A stretch of DNA of 62,060 nt from NCBI GenBank assembly GCA_045601405.1, contig JAZRZO010000049.1, positions 1 to 62,060 on the forward strand, read 5' to 3'. Shown one piece after another: positions 8,649-16,494 of this stretch. The position numbers and the translations under genes are program-made. This DNA is from RGIG5612 sp045601405. GTDB taxonomy: Bacteria > Bacillota > Clostridia > Lachnospirales > Lachnospiraceae. The stretch's first letter is position 1. The number at the start of each line of letters is the position of its first letter. Below the pieces are notes generated by a model. The model saw nothing but the letters and a program-made list of their open reading frames with translations. It did not search any database and was not told the DNA's origin.

Positions 8649-9869
8649 CTATTTATTCTGTTCGTCTACCTGTGCCTGTACTGTTATCGGCAGGCCAAAA
8701 AGATTGATAAAGCCTTTTGCGTCTGTCTGGTCATAGCTGCTTTCTCCGAAGGTTGCTATATCCTCGCTGTAGAGCGAATAGCTGCTTTCAAGACCTGCCT
8801 TTATTATGTTTCCTTTATACAGCTTAAGCCTAACCTTGCCTGTTACTCTTTCCTGGGTTTTATCCGTAAATGCCGAGATAGCCTCCCTGAGCGGAGTGAA
8901 CCACCTGCCGTCATATACCAGCTCCGCAAAGGTTATGGCAAGCTTTTGCTTTTCATGCAGAGTAAGCCTGTCAAGACATATGCTCTCAAGAGCCTCATGC
9001 GCTCTGTAGAGTATGGTCCCGCCCGGAGTTTCATAAACGCCGCGGCACTTCATTCCTACTATACGGTTTTCCACGATATCAGTTATGCCTATGCCGTTTG
9101 CGCCGCCAACCTCGTTAAGTCTGAGTATGATGTCCTTCGCGCTCATGGCCTCGCCATCCAGCTTAACAGGAACTCCTTTATCAAATTCCAGTTCGATATA
9201 GACAGGCTCATCAGGCGCATCGATCGGTGAAACTCCCATTTCCAGAAAGCCCGGCACCTCATATCCCGGCTCATTGGCAATGTCCTCCAGGTCCAGACCC
9301 TCGTGTGAAAGATGCCATATATTCTTATCTTTTGAGTAATTGGTTTCTCTGTTTATCTTTAAAGGAATGTTGTGGGCTTCGGCATATTCTATCTCTTCGT
9401 CACGGGACTTGATATCCCATTCACGCCAGGGGGCGATGATAGGGATGTCCGGGGCAAAGTGCCTGACAGCAAGCTCAAAACGGACCTGATCATTACCCTT
9501 TCCCGTGCAGCCGTGGCATATAGCGTCTGCGCCTTCTTTTTCAGCTATCTCCGCCAGCCCCTTGGCGATACATGGACGGGCATGGCTTGTGCCTAAAAGA
9601 TAGTCTTCGTAAACAGCGCCCGCCTTCATGGTTGGAATGATATAGTCATCAACATACTCATCCATAAGATCCAGAACATAGAGCTTTGAAGCGCCTGTCT
9701 TTATAGCCTTCTCCTCAAGACCTTCCAGCTCATCCGCCTGTCCCACGTTTCCGGAAACGGCGACCACCTCGCAGTCATTATAATTTTCCTTAAGCCATGG
9801 GATGATGATCGATGTGTCCAGTCCGCCCGAATATGCCAGTACAACTTTTTTGATGTTTTCTTTGTTCAT
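8649..9869 (-). CDS. argG: Argininosuccinate synthase
   Basis: This 406-residue enzyme joins citrulline and aspartate using ATP. The N-terminal PP-loop VVLAYSGGLDTS is followed by the aspartate/citrulline-site regions CHGCTGKGNDQVRFE and YSKDKNIWHLSHEG, all typical. It is the first gene of the arginine operon, with an AT-rich promoter region directly upstream. Citrulline must come from an ArgF encoded elsewhere, because no ornithine carbamoyltransferase is in the window. Confidence 0.97.
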   Translation of the reverse strand: MNKENIKKVVLAYSGGLDTSIIIPWLKENYNDCEVVAVSGNVGQADELEGLEEKAIKTGASKLYVLDLMDEYVDDYIIPTMKAGAVYEDYLLGTSHARPCIAKGLAEIAEKEGADAICHGCTGKGNDQVRFELAVRHFAPDIPIIAPWREWDIKSRDEEIEYAEAHNIPLKINRETNYSKDKNIWHLSHEGLDLEDIANEPGYEVPGFLEMGVSPIDAPDEPVYIELEFDKGVPVKLDGEAMSAKDIILRLNEVGGANGIGITDIVENRIVGMKCRGVYETPGGTILYRAHEALESICLDRLTLHEKQKLAITFAELVYDGRWFTPLREAISAFTDKTQERVTGKVRLKLYKGNIIKAGLESSYSLYSEDIATFGESSYDQTDAKGFINLFGLPITVQAQVDEQNK

Positions 9870-9916
9870 AGTGCCCTCTTTCCTTATTTTTTTTATTTGT
9901 TATACACAATATGGAC

Positions 9917-9958
9917 ATTATACTCTTTTTTTTATATTTGTATACAAAATAATGCATA
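9917..9958 (-). promoter_or_regulatory. Candidate promoter and ARG box of the arginine operon
   Basis: On the minus strand a TATAAT -10 (plus positions 9917-9922) lies 19 bases from a TTGTAT -35 (9942-9947). An 18-base stretch at 9941-9958 reads TATGCATTATTTTGTATA on the minus strand and matches 8 of 10 fixed positions of the ArgR box consensus TNTGNATWWWWATNCANA; it covers the -35. Further TGTATA half-site-like words occur up to about 9996. ArgR/AhrC repression of arg operons is known in Firmicutes; its action here is inferred. Confidence 0.45.
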
Positions 9959-10149
9959 AAAAATAAATTTTATACATTATATACATCATTTATACAATAA
10001 ACTTACTGTTTTTATGCGAAAATCATCCTTTCGTCAAATAAAGGCGGCCCAACTGCCGCCTTATATCCCTGTTCCGATGTCTTTCCCCCCCACTGCTTAG
10101 CCGCGGAGCTGTCCTTAAGCCCGAAAGGCAGCGGGATCAGCAGATCAAG
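9959..10149. other. Intergenic region upstream of argG
   Basis: Together with the promoter region this makes a gene-poor gap of nearly 300 bases. The part nearest argG is very AT-rich and probably regulatory. A GGCGGC stem-loop at 10041-10062 is listed as a terminator. The remaining segment (about 10063-10149) shows no open frame or recognisable RNA. Confidence 0.5.
10035..10062 (-). terminator. Probable terminator after the small membrane-protein genes
   Basis: AAGGCGGC (10041-10048) pairs perfectly with GCCGCCTT (10055-10062) around a 6-base loop. Read on the minus strand, the stem is followed by TATTTG, a modest U-rich tail. It would end the transcript of the genes starting at 10678 and insulate argG. 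Confidence 0.55.
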
Positions 10150-10257
10150 TCAAAACGAAAACGGCAGGAGCCTGTAAACGATAATCCCTGCCGCCGAGGC
10201 AAATGCATAAATAAAGAAAAGAATGATAAAACTTTTTCCTCTTGATATCTCTTTCAA
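10150..10257 (-). CDS. Possible 35-residue small membrane protein
   Basis: A TTG codon at 10257 opens a frame encoding MKEISRGKSFIILFFIYAFA and on to LLPFSF, ending at a TGA at 10150-10152. An AAGGTGA site overlaps the stop codon of the upstream gene, 4-5 bases before the TTG, suggesting coupled translation. The product would be one hydrophobic helix after a short charged start. It is too short for family assignment, and the TTG start lowers confidence. It is followed by a terminator-like stem, which fits a real last gene of the unit. Confidence 0.4.
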   Translation of the reverse strand: MKEISRGKSFIILFFIYAFASAAGIIVYRLLPFSF

Positions 10258-10261
10258 TCTT

Positions 10262-10678
10262 TCACCTTCTTTTTACCGCGGGGCGTTTTTTAAGATATGT
10301 TAAAACGATAAGCACGATAACAAGCGGCACCAGAATCATCAATGCATAAACAGCCGGCTTTGATGATAAAGTATCTCTGATCTTTTTATTTTTGATCCTG
10401 AACCTTTTCTTTGCTCTGGTCTCATTGCCGTTAAGAGCCTCCATTGCCGCCTCATACACAGGGGAGATATGCAGAAAAGAAGCCGCCTCCTGAGCCTCTT
10501 CTTTTTCCTCATCAGGGAAAATGTCCGGAAGTATTTCATCCTCCAGCTTTTTAAGCTCTTCATTCAGGTCTATCTTTGCGGGCGCATGCCGCCTTGCAGC
10601 CTTTTTTTCCTTTTCAGCTTTCACTGCAGGGATATAATCCTCTATATTTATATCCATATCTCTATTTCTTTCGCACAT
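10262..10678 (-). CDS. Hypothetical tail-anchored membrane protein
   Basis: This protein of 138 residues is not one I recognise. The first 105 residues are charged and hydrophilic, with Lys/Glu-rich helical stretches (VKAEKEKKAARR, EELKKLEDEILPDIFPDEEKEEAQEA), and a single membrane helix (YALMILVPLVIVLIVLTYL) sits near the C terminus, followed by basic residues. That arrangement suggests a cytoplasmic domain anchored by its tail. The ATG at 10678 has GGTGG about 5 bases upstream; a later in-frame ATG at 10657 is possible. A promoter is visible upstream at 10750-10778. Confidence 0.7.
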   Translation of the reverse strand: MCERNRDMDINIEDYIPAVKAEKEKKAARRHAPAKIDLNEELKKLEDEILPDIFPDEEKEEAQEAASFLHISPVYEAAMEALNGNETRAKKRFRIKNKKIRDTLSSKPAVYALMILVPLVIVLIVLTYLKKRPAVKRR

Positions 10679-10749
10679 GTATCCACCATCTCACCGACAG
10701 ATGAGAAAAAGCTGTTTTTCCGCCTTTTCCCTTTTTCATCCTGCAGATG

Positions 10750-10778
10750 ATGATACAATATATGCTGCTATTTTGCAA
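10750..10778 (-). promoter_or_regulatory. Likely sigma-A promoter for the 138-residue membrane protein gene
   Basis: On the minus strand TTGCAA (plus 10773-10778) and TATCAT (10750-10755) are spaced by exactly 17 bases, about 70 bases before the ATG at 10678. A terminator for the preceding gene ends shortly upstream, which supports a new transcription unit starting here. Confidence 0.5.
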
Positions 10779-10810
10779 CTTGATATGCTATATATAGGGG
10801 TAAAAGAATT

Positions 10811-10861
10811 AAAAAAACAGCTCTGCACGGGTACACAAAAAACACTTTCCCGGACAGAGCC
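10811..10861 (-). terminator. Rho-independent terminator
   Basis: A long stem joins GGCTCTG...CGGG with CCCG...CAGAGCT (10819-10861) and is followed on the minus strand by seven T (plus 10811-10817). It lies about 30 bases after the stop of the gene ending at 10893 and is the clearest terminator in this part of the window. Confidence 0.8.
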
Positions 10862-10892
10862 GTTAGTTCTTTTTAGTTTTTTATAGACAAGA

Positions 10893-11168
10893 TCACTCAG
10901 CGAAATCTGCTTCGCCGGCCTCCCTATCTATCTCATAATGATCTGACTCGTCATAATAGTTATCAAGGTCATCATAAAGATCGTAATCGTCTGTGCGTTT
11001 TCCTAAAAGCTTGTAAAGCAGGAAGCCAACGCCCGTTAAAACTACAACAGCACCTGCACATATGAGCAGAATGGTTGCGAACTTGCTGATCTTTCTTTCT
11101 TCGTCATCTTTTTTCATCATTTCGCTTATCTTGGAAAGCTGAATGATATCGCCGATTTTTTTACCCAT
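10893..11168 (-). CDS. Hypothetical single-pass membrane protein
   Basis: This protein of 91 residues has an N-terminal Lys-rich helix (KIGDIIQLSKISEMMKKDDE), one membrane span (FATILLICAGAVVVLTGVGF) and a strongly acidic, Tyr/Asp-rich tail (DDYDLYDDLDNYYDESDHYE). I cannot name its family. The ATG at 11168 follows AAAGGTGAGGG; a GTG three codons earlier overlaps that site and is less likely. A strong terminator follows. The low-complexity acidic tail suggests a flexible extension that might bind cations or a basic partner, but this is speculation. Confidence 0.75.
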   Translation of the reverse strand: MGKKIGDIIQLSKISEMMKKDDEERKISKFATILLICAGAVVVLTGVGFLLYKLLGKRTDDYDLYDDLDNYYDESDHYEIDREAGEADFAE

Positions 11169-11268
11169 TTCCCTCACCTTTCATATAAAAACTATTATTC
11201 TGAATAATCAATATCTTATTTCATGATATGACAACTCATCTGTTTTTTCAATATACATATTAAAAAGT

Positions 11269-13500
11269 TCATACTTTTTTAAGTTTTGCGAAGGACGCAA
11301 ACATTTTTTTGGTTCCGGCCTCTTCAAAATCCACGGTTACCTCGAAATCTCTTCCCCCGTCTCTTATATCCGTAACTATTCCCTCTCCGAATTTCATGTG
11401 CGCCACACGCTCTCCAACTGTATACCCCGGGGATGCCTTTTGTATCTTTGATGTATATCTCTCTCCTGCTTTTTTGGCATCTTCTGCCGCAGGCTTTCCG
11501 TGATATCCTGTATTCCCGTTAAAATTTCCGGATGAAAAGCCGCCCCTTGACGATGAAGGCATGAACCGGTCCCTGTCTCCTGCTATCAGCTCCTCGGGTA
11601 TTTCCCGGACAAATCTTGAAAGTACGGATACAATAGTCTCGCCACGCACCATCCTCATCCTTGACGCGGTAAGTATAAGGTTTTTCTTCGCACGGGTAAT
11701 CCCCACATAAGCCAGTCTCCGCTCCTCCTCCAGATCATCCGGATCCTCGGAGCATACCGCGGCGCTCATAGGAAACAGCCCGTCCTCCATACCGCACAGA
11801 AATACATTAGTGAATTCCAGTCCCTTCGCGGAATGAATGGTTATCAAGGATACATAGTCAGCATCCCTTGACCACGAATCTATATCCGCTATCAGGGAGA
11901 CCTCCTCCAGAAAGCCGGAAAGGGAAGGCTCCTGTGTCGTTTCCTGATATGAAACCGCTTTATTCACCAGTTCCGATATATTATCTATCCTTGTTTCGGC
12001 CTCGGTTGTATTTTCATTCTTCAGATCTTCCAGATACCCGGTTTTATCCAGGATCCTATTCATGATATCCGGAACTTCCAGCTCCTCCGCGCCGTTCTTT
12101 ACCGCTTCTATAAGGTTGCGGAATTCACGCAGCCTCTCTCCCGACCTTCCGAACAGACCCTCATTCACTCCATCATCAAGGGCTGAATAAAAGCTTATTC
12201 CTCTATCGTCGGCAATAGCCTGAATGGCATTTACGGACGCCATCCCTATGCCTCTTTTGGGAACATTTATTATGCGGCGGACCGCCACATCATCACTGGC
12301 GTTATCGATAGTTTTCAGATATGCCAGAATATCCTTTATCTCTTTGCGCTGATAAAAGTTTACGCCGCCTATTATCTTATATGGAATGCCTTCCCGTATA
12401 AAAGCCTCCTCAAGCGCGCGGGACTGAGCGTTGGTCCTGTAAAGGCAGGCGCATCCATTCAGGGAATATCCCTGCCTTTCAAAGTCTCTTATTTTTCTCA
12501 CTACCTTATCGGCCTCCTCATACGGGCTTTCCACATGAATGAGCTCAATAAGTGCGCCGCCATCATCTTCTGTCCACAGCTTCTTGGATTTTCTCTTTGT
12601 ATTGTTTTTTATCACCGCGTTCGCCGCATCAAGTATATTCCCGGTCGACCGGTAGTTCTGCTCTAATCTTATTACCCTGGCATCCGGAAAAACCTTTTCA
12701 AAACTGAGGATATTTTCTATGTTTGCTCCTCTGAATTTGTAGATTGACTGGTCGTCGTCTCCCACAACACAGATATTCTTATATTTCTTCGCCAGCAGGC
12801 TTACAAAGACAAACTGCGCTGTATTCGTATCCTGATATTCATCAACGGAAATATATCTGAAGCGCTCCTGAAACCGATCCAGTATCACCGGCTCATTGCG
12901 AAAAAGCTCCACTGTCTTTACTATCAGATCATCAAAATCAAAGGCGTTATTTTTCCTGAGCTCCTTTTGATACGCGGAATATACAGCAGCGACCTTTTCA
13001 AGATAGAAGTCGCCTGCCGCGTTCAGTTCAAATGTTTCGGCATCTATAAGCTCGTCCTTGGCGGAGCTTATCTGTCCGATGAACCATTTTTCCTTAAACC
13101 GCTTTGTGTCTATATCCAGTTTTTTGCAGACGCGCTTGATGACCGTCTTCCTGTCATCCTCATCATATATTGAGAAGTTGTTGTCGTAGCCTATCAGGTG
13201 GGCGTACATCCTGAGTATTCTTACACAGGCTGAGTGAAAGGTGCTTATCCATGCGCCGGTCATGCCTCCACCGAGCAGCTGATTCACTCTCTCCCTCATC
13301 TCCGCTGCCGCTTTGTTTGTGAATGTGATGGCAAGTATAGCCGAAGGGTCCACGCCCCTGTCCTTTATCAGACAGGCGATACGGTTGGTTATCACCCTTG
13401 TTTTTCCGCTGCCTGCCCCTGCCAGTATAAGGAGCGGCCCTTCTGTGGAAAGGACCGCTTCTTTTTGTTTATCATTAAGATCTTCCAGGTATTTTTCCAT
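11269..13500 (-). CDS. pcrA: UvrD/PcrA-type 3'-5' DNA helicase
   Basis: This 743-residue superfamily 1 helicase acts in repair and in clearing replication obstacles. Walker A is LAGAGSGKT (near 26-34), Walker B is DEYQDTN, followed by GDDDQSIYKFRGA, QNYRS and the C-terminal LITIHSAKGLEF and VGITRAKKNL motifs. The last 60 residues form the Tudor-like domain typical of PcrA (VGERVAHMKFGEGIVTDI), which binds RNA polymerase. Its start codon overlaps the yerC stop by one base (TGATG), so the two are translated together, an arrangement common in Clostridia. Confidence 0.97.
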   Translation of the reverse strand: MEKYLEDLNDKQKEAVLSTEGPLLILAGAGSGKTRVITNRIACLIKDRGVDPSAILAITFTNKAAAEMRERVNQLLGGGMTGAWISTFHSACVRILRMYAHLIGYDNNFSIYDEDDRKTVIKRVCKKLDIDTKRFKEKWFIGQISSAKDELIDAETFELNAAGDFYLEKVAAVYSAYQKELRKNNAFDFDDLIVKTVELFRNEPVILDRFQERFRYISVDEYQDTNTAQFVFVSLLAKKYKNICVVGDDDQSIYKFRGANIENILSFEKVFPDARVIRLEQNYRSTGNILDAANAVIKNNTKRKSKKLWTEDDGGALIELIHVESPYEEADKVVRKIRDFERQGYSLNGCACLYRTNAQSRALEEAFIREGIPYKIIGGVNFYQRKEIKDILAYLKTIDNASDDVAVRRIINVPKRGIGMASVNAIQAIADDRGISFYSALDDGVNEGLFGRSGERLREFRNLIEAVKNGAEELEVPDIMNRILDKTGYLEDLKNENTTEAETRIDNISELVNKAVSYQETTQEPSLSGFLEEVSLIADIDSWSRDADYVSLITIHSAKGLEFTNVFLCGMEDGLFPMSAAVCSEDPDDLEEERRLAYVGITRAKKNLILTASRMRMVRGETIVSVLSRFVREIPEELIAGDRDRFMPSSSRGGFSSGNFNGNTGYHGKPAAEDAKKAGERYTSKIQKASPGYTVGERVAHMKFGEGIVTDIRDGGRDFEVTVDFEEAGTKKMFASFAKLKKV

Positions 13501-13793
13501 CAGCTGTTATCCTTAATGCGCCCGAACACCATGTCATATCCGCCGCTGCCGTCATCTATGGATCGTTTTACTCTGCTTATAGTTGCCGTTGAAGCCCCGC
13601 TTTTTTCCGCTATCTCCTGATAGGTGCAATTCTGACCAAGCAGCTTTGCCACCTGGTATCTCTGCGCAAATGAAAGGATCTCGTTAGTTGTGCAGACATC
13701 TTCAAAAAAGAGGAAGCATTCCTCTTCATTTTCCAATGAGAGGATTGCCTTAAACAACTCTTTAACTTCATCTGTTCTTATTTTCTTACTCAT
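13500..13793 (-). CDS. YerC/YecD family TrpR-like DNA-binding protein
   Basis: This 97-residue protein matches the TrpR-related YerC/YecD family. A helix-turn-helix is visible in YQEIAEKSGASTATISRVKRS, preceded by the helical segment that mediates dimer formation. YerC genes sit next to pcrA in many Firmicutes; the regulatory targets are poorly known. An AGGAGG-like site lies just before the ATG at 13793. It overlaps pcrA by one base. Confidence 0.88.
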   Translation of the reverse strand: MSKKIRTDEVKELFKAILSLENEEECFLFFEDVCTTNEILSFAQRYQVAKLLGQNCTYQEIAEKSGASTATISRVKRSIDDGSGGYDMVFGRIKDNS

Positions 13794-13836
13794 ATATGAT
13801 CCTCCCGAAACCGGAGATTGCTAAAACACTTGTTGT

Positions 13837-15003
13837 TTACTGAAGCTTCGCGCCGCATCCCGAACAGAATTTATCTCCGGGCTTAAGCGGCTGTCCGCAC
13901 TGTGAGCAGAATTTTGCGCCCTGAGCCGGCGCCGCGCCGTCTGCCGGTGCCTGCGCCGCAGGTGCTTCCGGCTGCTGCGACGGAACTGTGGCTCCCTGAG
14001 CTGCTGCCTGCTGGAAAAGACCCTGAACATTTCCGCCTGCATTCATAGCCATACCCATGCCCACAAAGCCGCTCATTGCGCCGCCTTCGTTCTCCGCTGC
14101 TTTTTCCATAGCGCTTGCCTGAGCTCCCGCAATAACGCCTGCCGCCATAGCAGGATTTGAAAGAGTCGCGCCGCGCTGCGTCTGTTTGATGAGTTCCTGA
14201 TCCTCTTCGGGAAGCGTAACACTGCTGAGCGCCACACTGACCACAACAAGCCCTCTTGCATCATTCCACTTGGCTGAAAGCTGCTCATTCATTGCCTGCT
14301 CAAGCTCCGTATTGTGAGCTATTATCTCGTTAGGACGAAGCTGCATAGCTGAAAGCTTTGCGAATGCAGGCTGAAGCGCTCCGATGAACTCAGCCTTAAG
14401 CTGGTCCTCTATCTCGCTTCTTCTGTACATTTCTGAAACATTACCGCATACATTCGTATAGAACTTTATCGGATCCGACACCTTGTATGAGTATATGCCT
14501 GAGCATCTTAAGGATACATCAAGATCCAGGTTGATGGACTTATCGACGATTCTGAACGGGATAGGATTGGGCGTGCCGAACTTATTGTCCAGGAGCTCCT
14601 TAGTGTTGAAATAGTAAACTCTCTGGTCATGTCCTGTATCTCCGCCGTATCCGATACGCTTTCCCATTACCTTAAAGGTTTCAAGTATCGAATCCCCGAG
14701 ATTGCCTGTAAAGAGACTCGGCTCGGTTGACGCGTCATATGTGAACTCACCCGGCTCAGCACAAAGTTCAACAACCTTGCCCTGATCAACAATGATCATG
14801 CACTGACCGTCTGCCACTACGATACCCGATCCCGCAGTGATTATATTATCGTTGCCTTTGGTGTTGGACGAGCGGTTCCCCACCTTCTTCTGGCCCTTCA
14901 CCATGATCGTTTCTTTATCTAATGCTTCGCAATAAAAAAACTCTTTCCATGTATCCGCGAGCGTTCCTCCGACTGCGCCTAATGCTGCTTTTAAAAGTCC
15001 CAT
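13837..15003 (-). CDS. SPFH-domain protein with C-terminal zinc ribbon
   Basis: This protein of about 388 residues has an SPFH/band-7-like core resembling the YdjI or virion-core-protein-like group, an Ala/Gln/Pro-rich linker, and a C-terminal double CxxC zinc ribbon (KFCSQCGQPL...KFCSGCGAKL). The core begins with a typical MGLLKAALGAVGG helix and includes a stretch like GEFTYDASTEPSLF. Such proteins are soluble or peripheral and form oligomers; in Bacillus, YdjI recruits PspA to membranes. No PspA-like partner is encoded nearby. The ATG at 15003 follows AAAGGGG. It is divergent from mgtE. Confidence 0.82.
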   Translation of the reverse strand: MGLLKAALGAVGGTLADTWKEFFYCEALDKETIMVKGQKKVGNRSSNTKGNDNIITAGSGIVVADGQCMIIVDQGKVVELCAEPGEFTYDASTEPSLFTGNLGDSILETFKVMGKRIGYGGDTGHDQRVYYFNTKELLDNKFGTPNPIPFRIVDKSINLDLDVSLRCSGIYSYKVSDPIKFYTNVCGNVSEMYRRSEIEDQLKAEFIGALQPAFAKLSAMQLRPNEIIAHNTELEQAMNEQLSAKWNDARGLVVVSVALSSVTLPEEDQELIKQTQRGATLSNPAMAAGVIAGAQASAMEKAAENEGGAMSGFVGMGMAMNAGGNVQGLFQQAAAQGATVPSQQPEAPAAQAPADGAAPAQGAKFCSQCGQPLKPGDKFCSGCGAKLQ

Positions 15004-15076
15004 AATACTATTTTCCCCTTTCAGACCATGTTCACACTTTAACGAATTAGTGCGTGATAATGATATCATTTTAGCC

Positions 15077-15105
15077 TTGTCATTTCAACTACCTTAATAT
15101 ATGAT
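15077..15105 (+). promoter_or_regulatory. Likely sigma-A promoter of mgtE
   Basis: TTGTCA (15077-15082) and TATGAT (15100-15105) are 17 bases apart, and the ribosome binding site GGGAGGA follows at 15124-15130. The leader is only about 25 bases, so there is no room for an M-box magnesium riboswitch between this promoter and mgtE. Confidence 0.6.
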
Positions 15106-15136
15106 TAGAAGGATTTCAGGGAAGGGAGGATGAATA

Positions 15137-16492
15137 TTGGACGCTGTTAACAGGCCTACGGAAGAAGAGATTCTTCTGTATCTTGATGAAAAAAAATATG
15201 CTATGATCCGCGATATTTTCGTTGAGATGAATCCGGCTGATATCGGCGCCATGCTCAACGATCTTTCCAAGGATAAGGCCCTGAAGCTCTTCAGGCTGCT
15301 TCCCAAAGAACTTGCTGCAGATACTTTTGTAGAGATGGATCCCGATGTCCAGGAGCACTTGATAAAAGGCTTTTCCGACACTGAGCTCCGTGAGGTCATG
15401 GATGACGTCTTCCTTGATGATGCCGTTGACATCGTTGAGGAAATGCCTGCCAACGTAGTTAAAAGGATACTCGCGAATACAGACGCCGATACAAGGGCGC
15501 TGATAAACAAGATGCTGCAGTATCCGGACGATTCCGCCGGCAGCATCATGACTGTTGAGTATGTCAGCCTCCGCAAGAACATGACGGTGACCGAGGCATT
15601 AACACGCATCAGGCGTACCGGAGTTGATAAAGAAACCATCTACACCTGCTATGTAACAGATTATGACCGGAAGCTTTTGGGGCTGGTCACGGTTAAAGCC
15701 ATGCTCCTTGCTGACGAGAACGCCATTATAGGCGACATCATGGAAACAAATCTCATCTTTGTGCATACACATACCGATAAGGAGGAGGTTGCGCAGAGAT
15801 TCAATAAATACAACTTCCTGGCTATGCCGGTCGTGGACGATGAGGAACGCCTTGTAGGTATAGTCACATTCGACGACGCCATGAATGTCATGGAAGAAGA
15901 GGCCACCGAGGATATCGAAAAGATGGCCGCTATCCGCCCCGGGGACAGGGCTTATTTTCAGACAAGCGTGTGGCAGACCTTTAAAGCCCGTATTCCATGG
16001 CTTTTGTTTCTTATGGTCTCTGCCACTTTCACCTCAATGATAATCACAAAATTCGAGGACGCTCTTTCCGCCTCTATCGTACTTACGGGCGCTATACCCA
16101 TGCTGATGGACACAGGCGGAAACTGCGGCGGCCAGGCATCCGTTACGATCATACGTTCCCTCTCTCTTGAGGACATTGTATTCAAGGATATATTCAAAGT
16201 CATATGGAAGGAAGTGCGGGTCGGTTTCATGTGCGGCGTGGCGCTCGCCATCGTGAACTTTGTCAAGATGCTAATATTGAGACAGGGTGATGTACTGATG
16301 ATCGCTGTGGTTTCCATAGCGCTGTTCTGCGCTGTTGTCGTTGCCAAACTTATTGGCTGCGTCCTGCCTATGCTCGCAAATAAAATAGGTTTCGACCCTG
16401 CTGTTATGTCCAGCCCGTTCATAACCACAATAGTGGATGCGCTTACATTGCTCATCTACTTCAACCTCGCAGTATTGATACTGCATATTTAG
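15137..16492 (+). CDS. mgtE: Magnesium transporter MgtE
   Basis: This 451-residue channel has the standard MgtE order: an N-terminal superhelical domain (residues about 1-130), two CBS domains (about 135-255), then five membrane helices. The selectivity-region motif DTGGNCGGQAS is intact. Cytoplasmic magnesium sensed by the N and CBS domains gates the pore. The start appears to be TTG at 15137, since GGGAGGA lies 6 bases upstream; an ATG just before it is in another frame and meets a stop after six codons. It is probably co-transcribed with the deacetylase gene two bases downstream. Confidence 0.95.
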   Translation: MDAVNRPTEEEILLYLDEKKYAMIRDIFVEMNPADIGAMLNDLSKDKALKLFRLLPKELAADTFVEMDPDVQEHLIKGFSDTELREVMDDVFLDDAVDIVEEMPANVVKRILANTDADTRALINKMLQYPDDSAGSIMTVEYVSLRKNMTVTEALTRIRRTGVDKETIYTCYVTDYDRKLLGLVTVKAMLLADENAIIGDIMETNLIFVHTHTDKEEVAQRFNKYNFLAMPVVDDEERLVGIVTFDDAMNVMEEEATEDIEKMAAIRPGDRAYFQTSVWQTFKARIPWLLFLMVSATFTSMIITKFEDALSASIVLTGAIPMLMDTGGNCGGQASVTIIRSLSLEDIVFKDIFKVIWKEVRVGFMCGVALAIVNFVKMLILRQGDVLMIAVVSIALFCAVVVAKLIGCVLPMLANKIGFDPAVMSSPFITTIVDALTLLIYFNLAVLILHI

Positions 16493-16494
16493 CC

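Noticed and set aside
9870..10034. T-box leader for the arginine operon
   Set aside because: No specifier-loop structure, T-box sequence or terminator is visible; the region is simply AT-rich with ArgR-like half sites.
15070..15136. M-box magnesium riboswitch upstream of mgtE
   Set aside because: The promoter leaves a leader of only about 25 bases, too short for the riboswitch.
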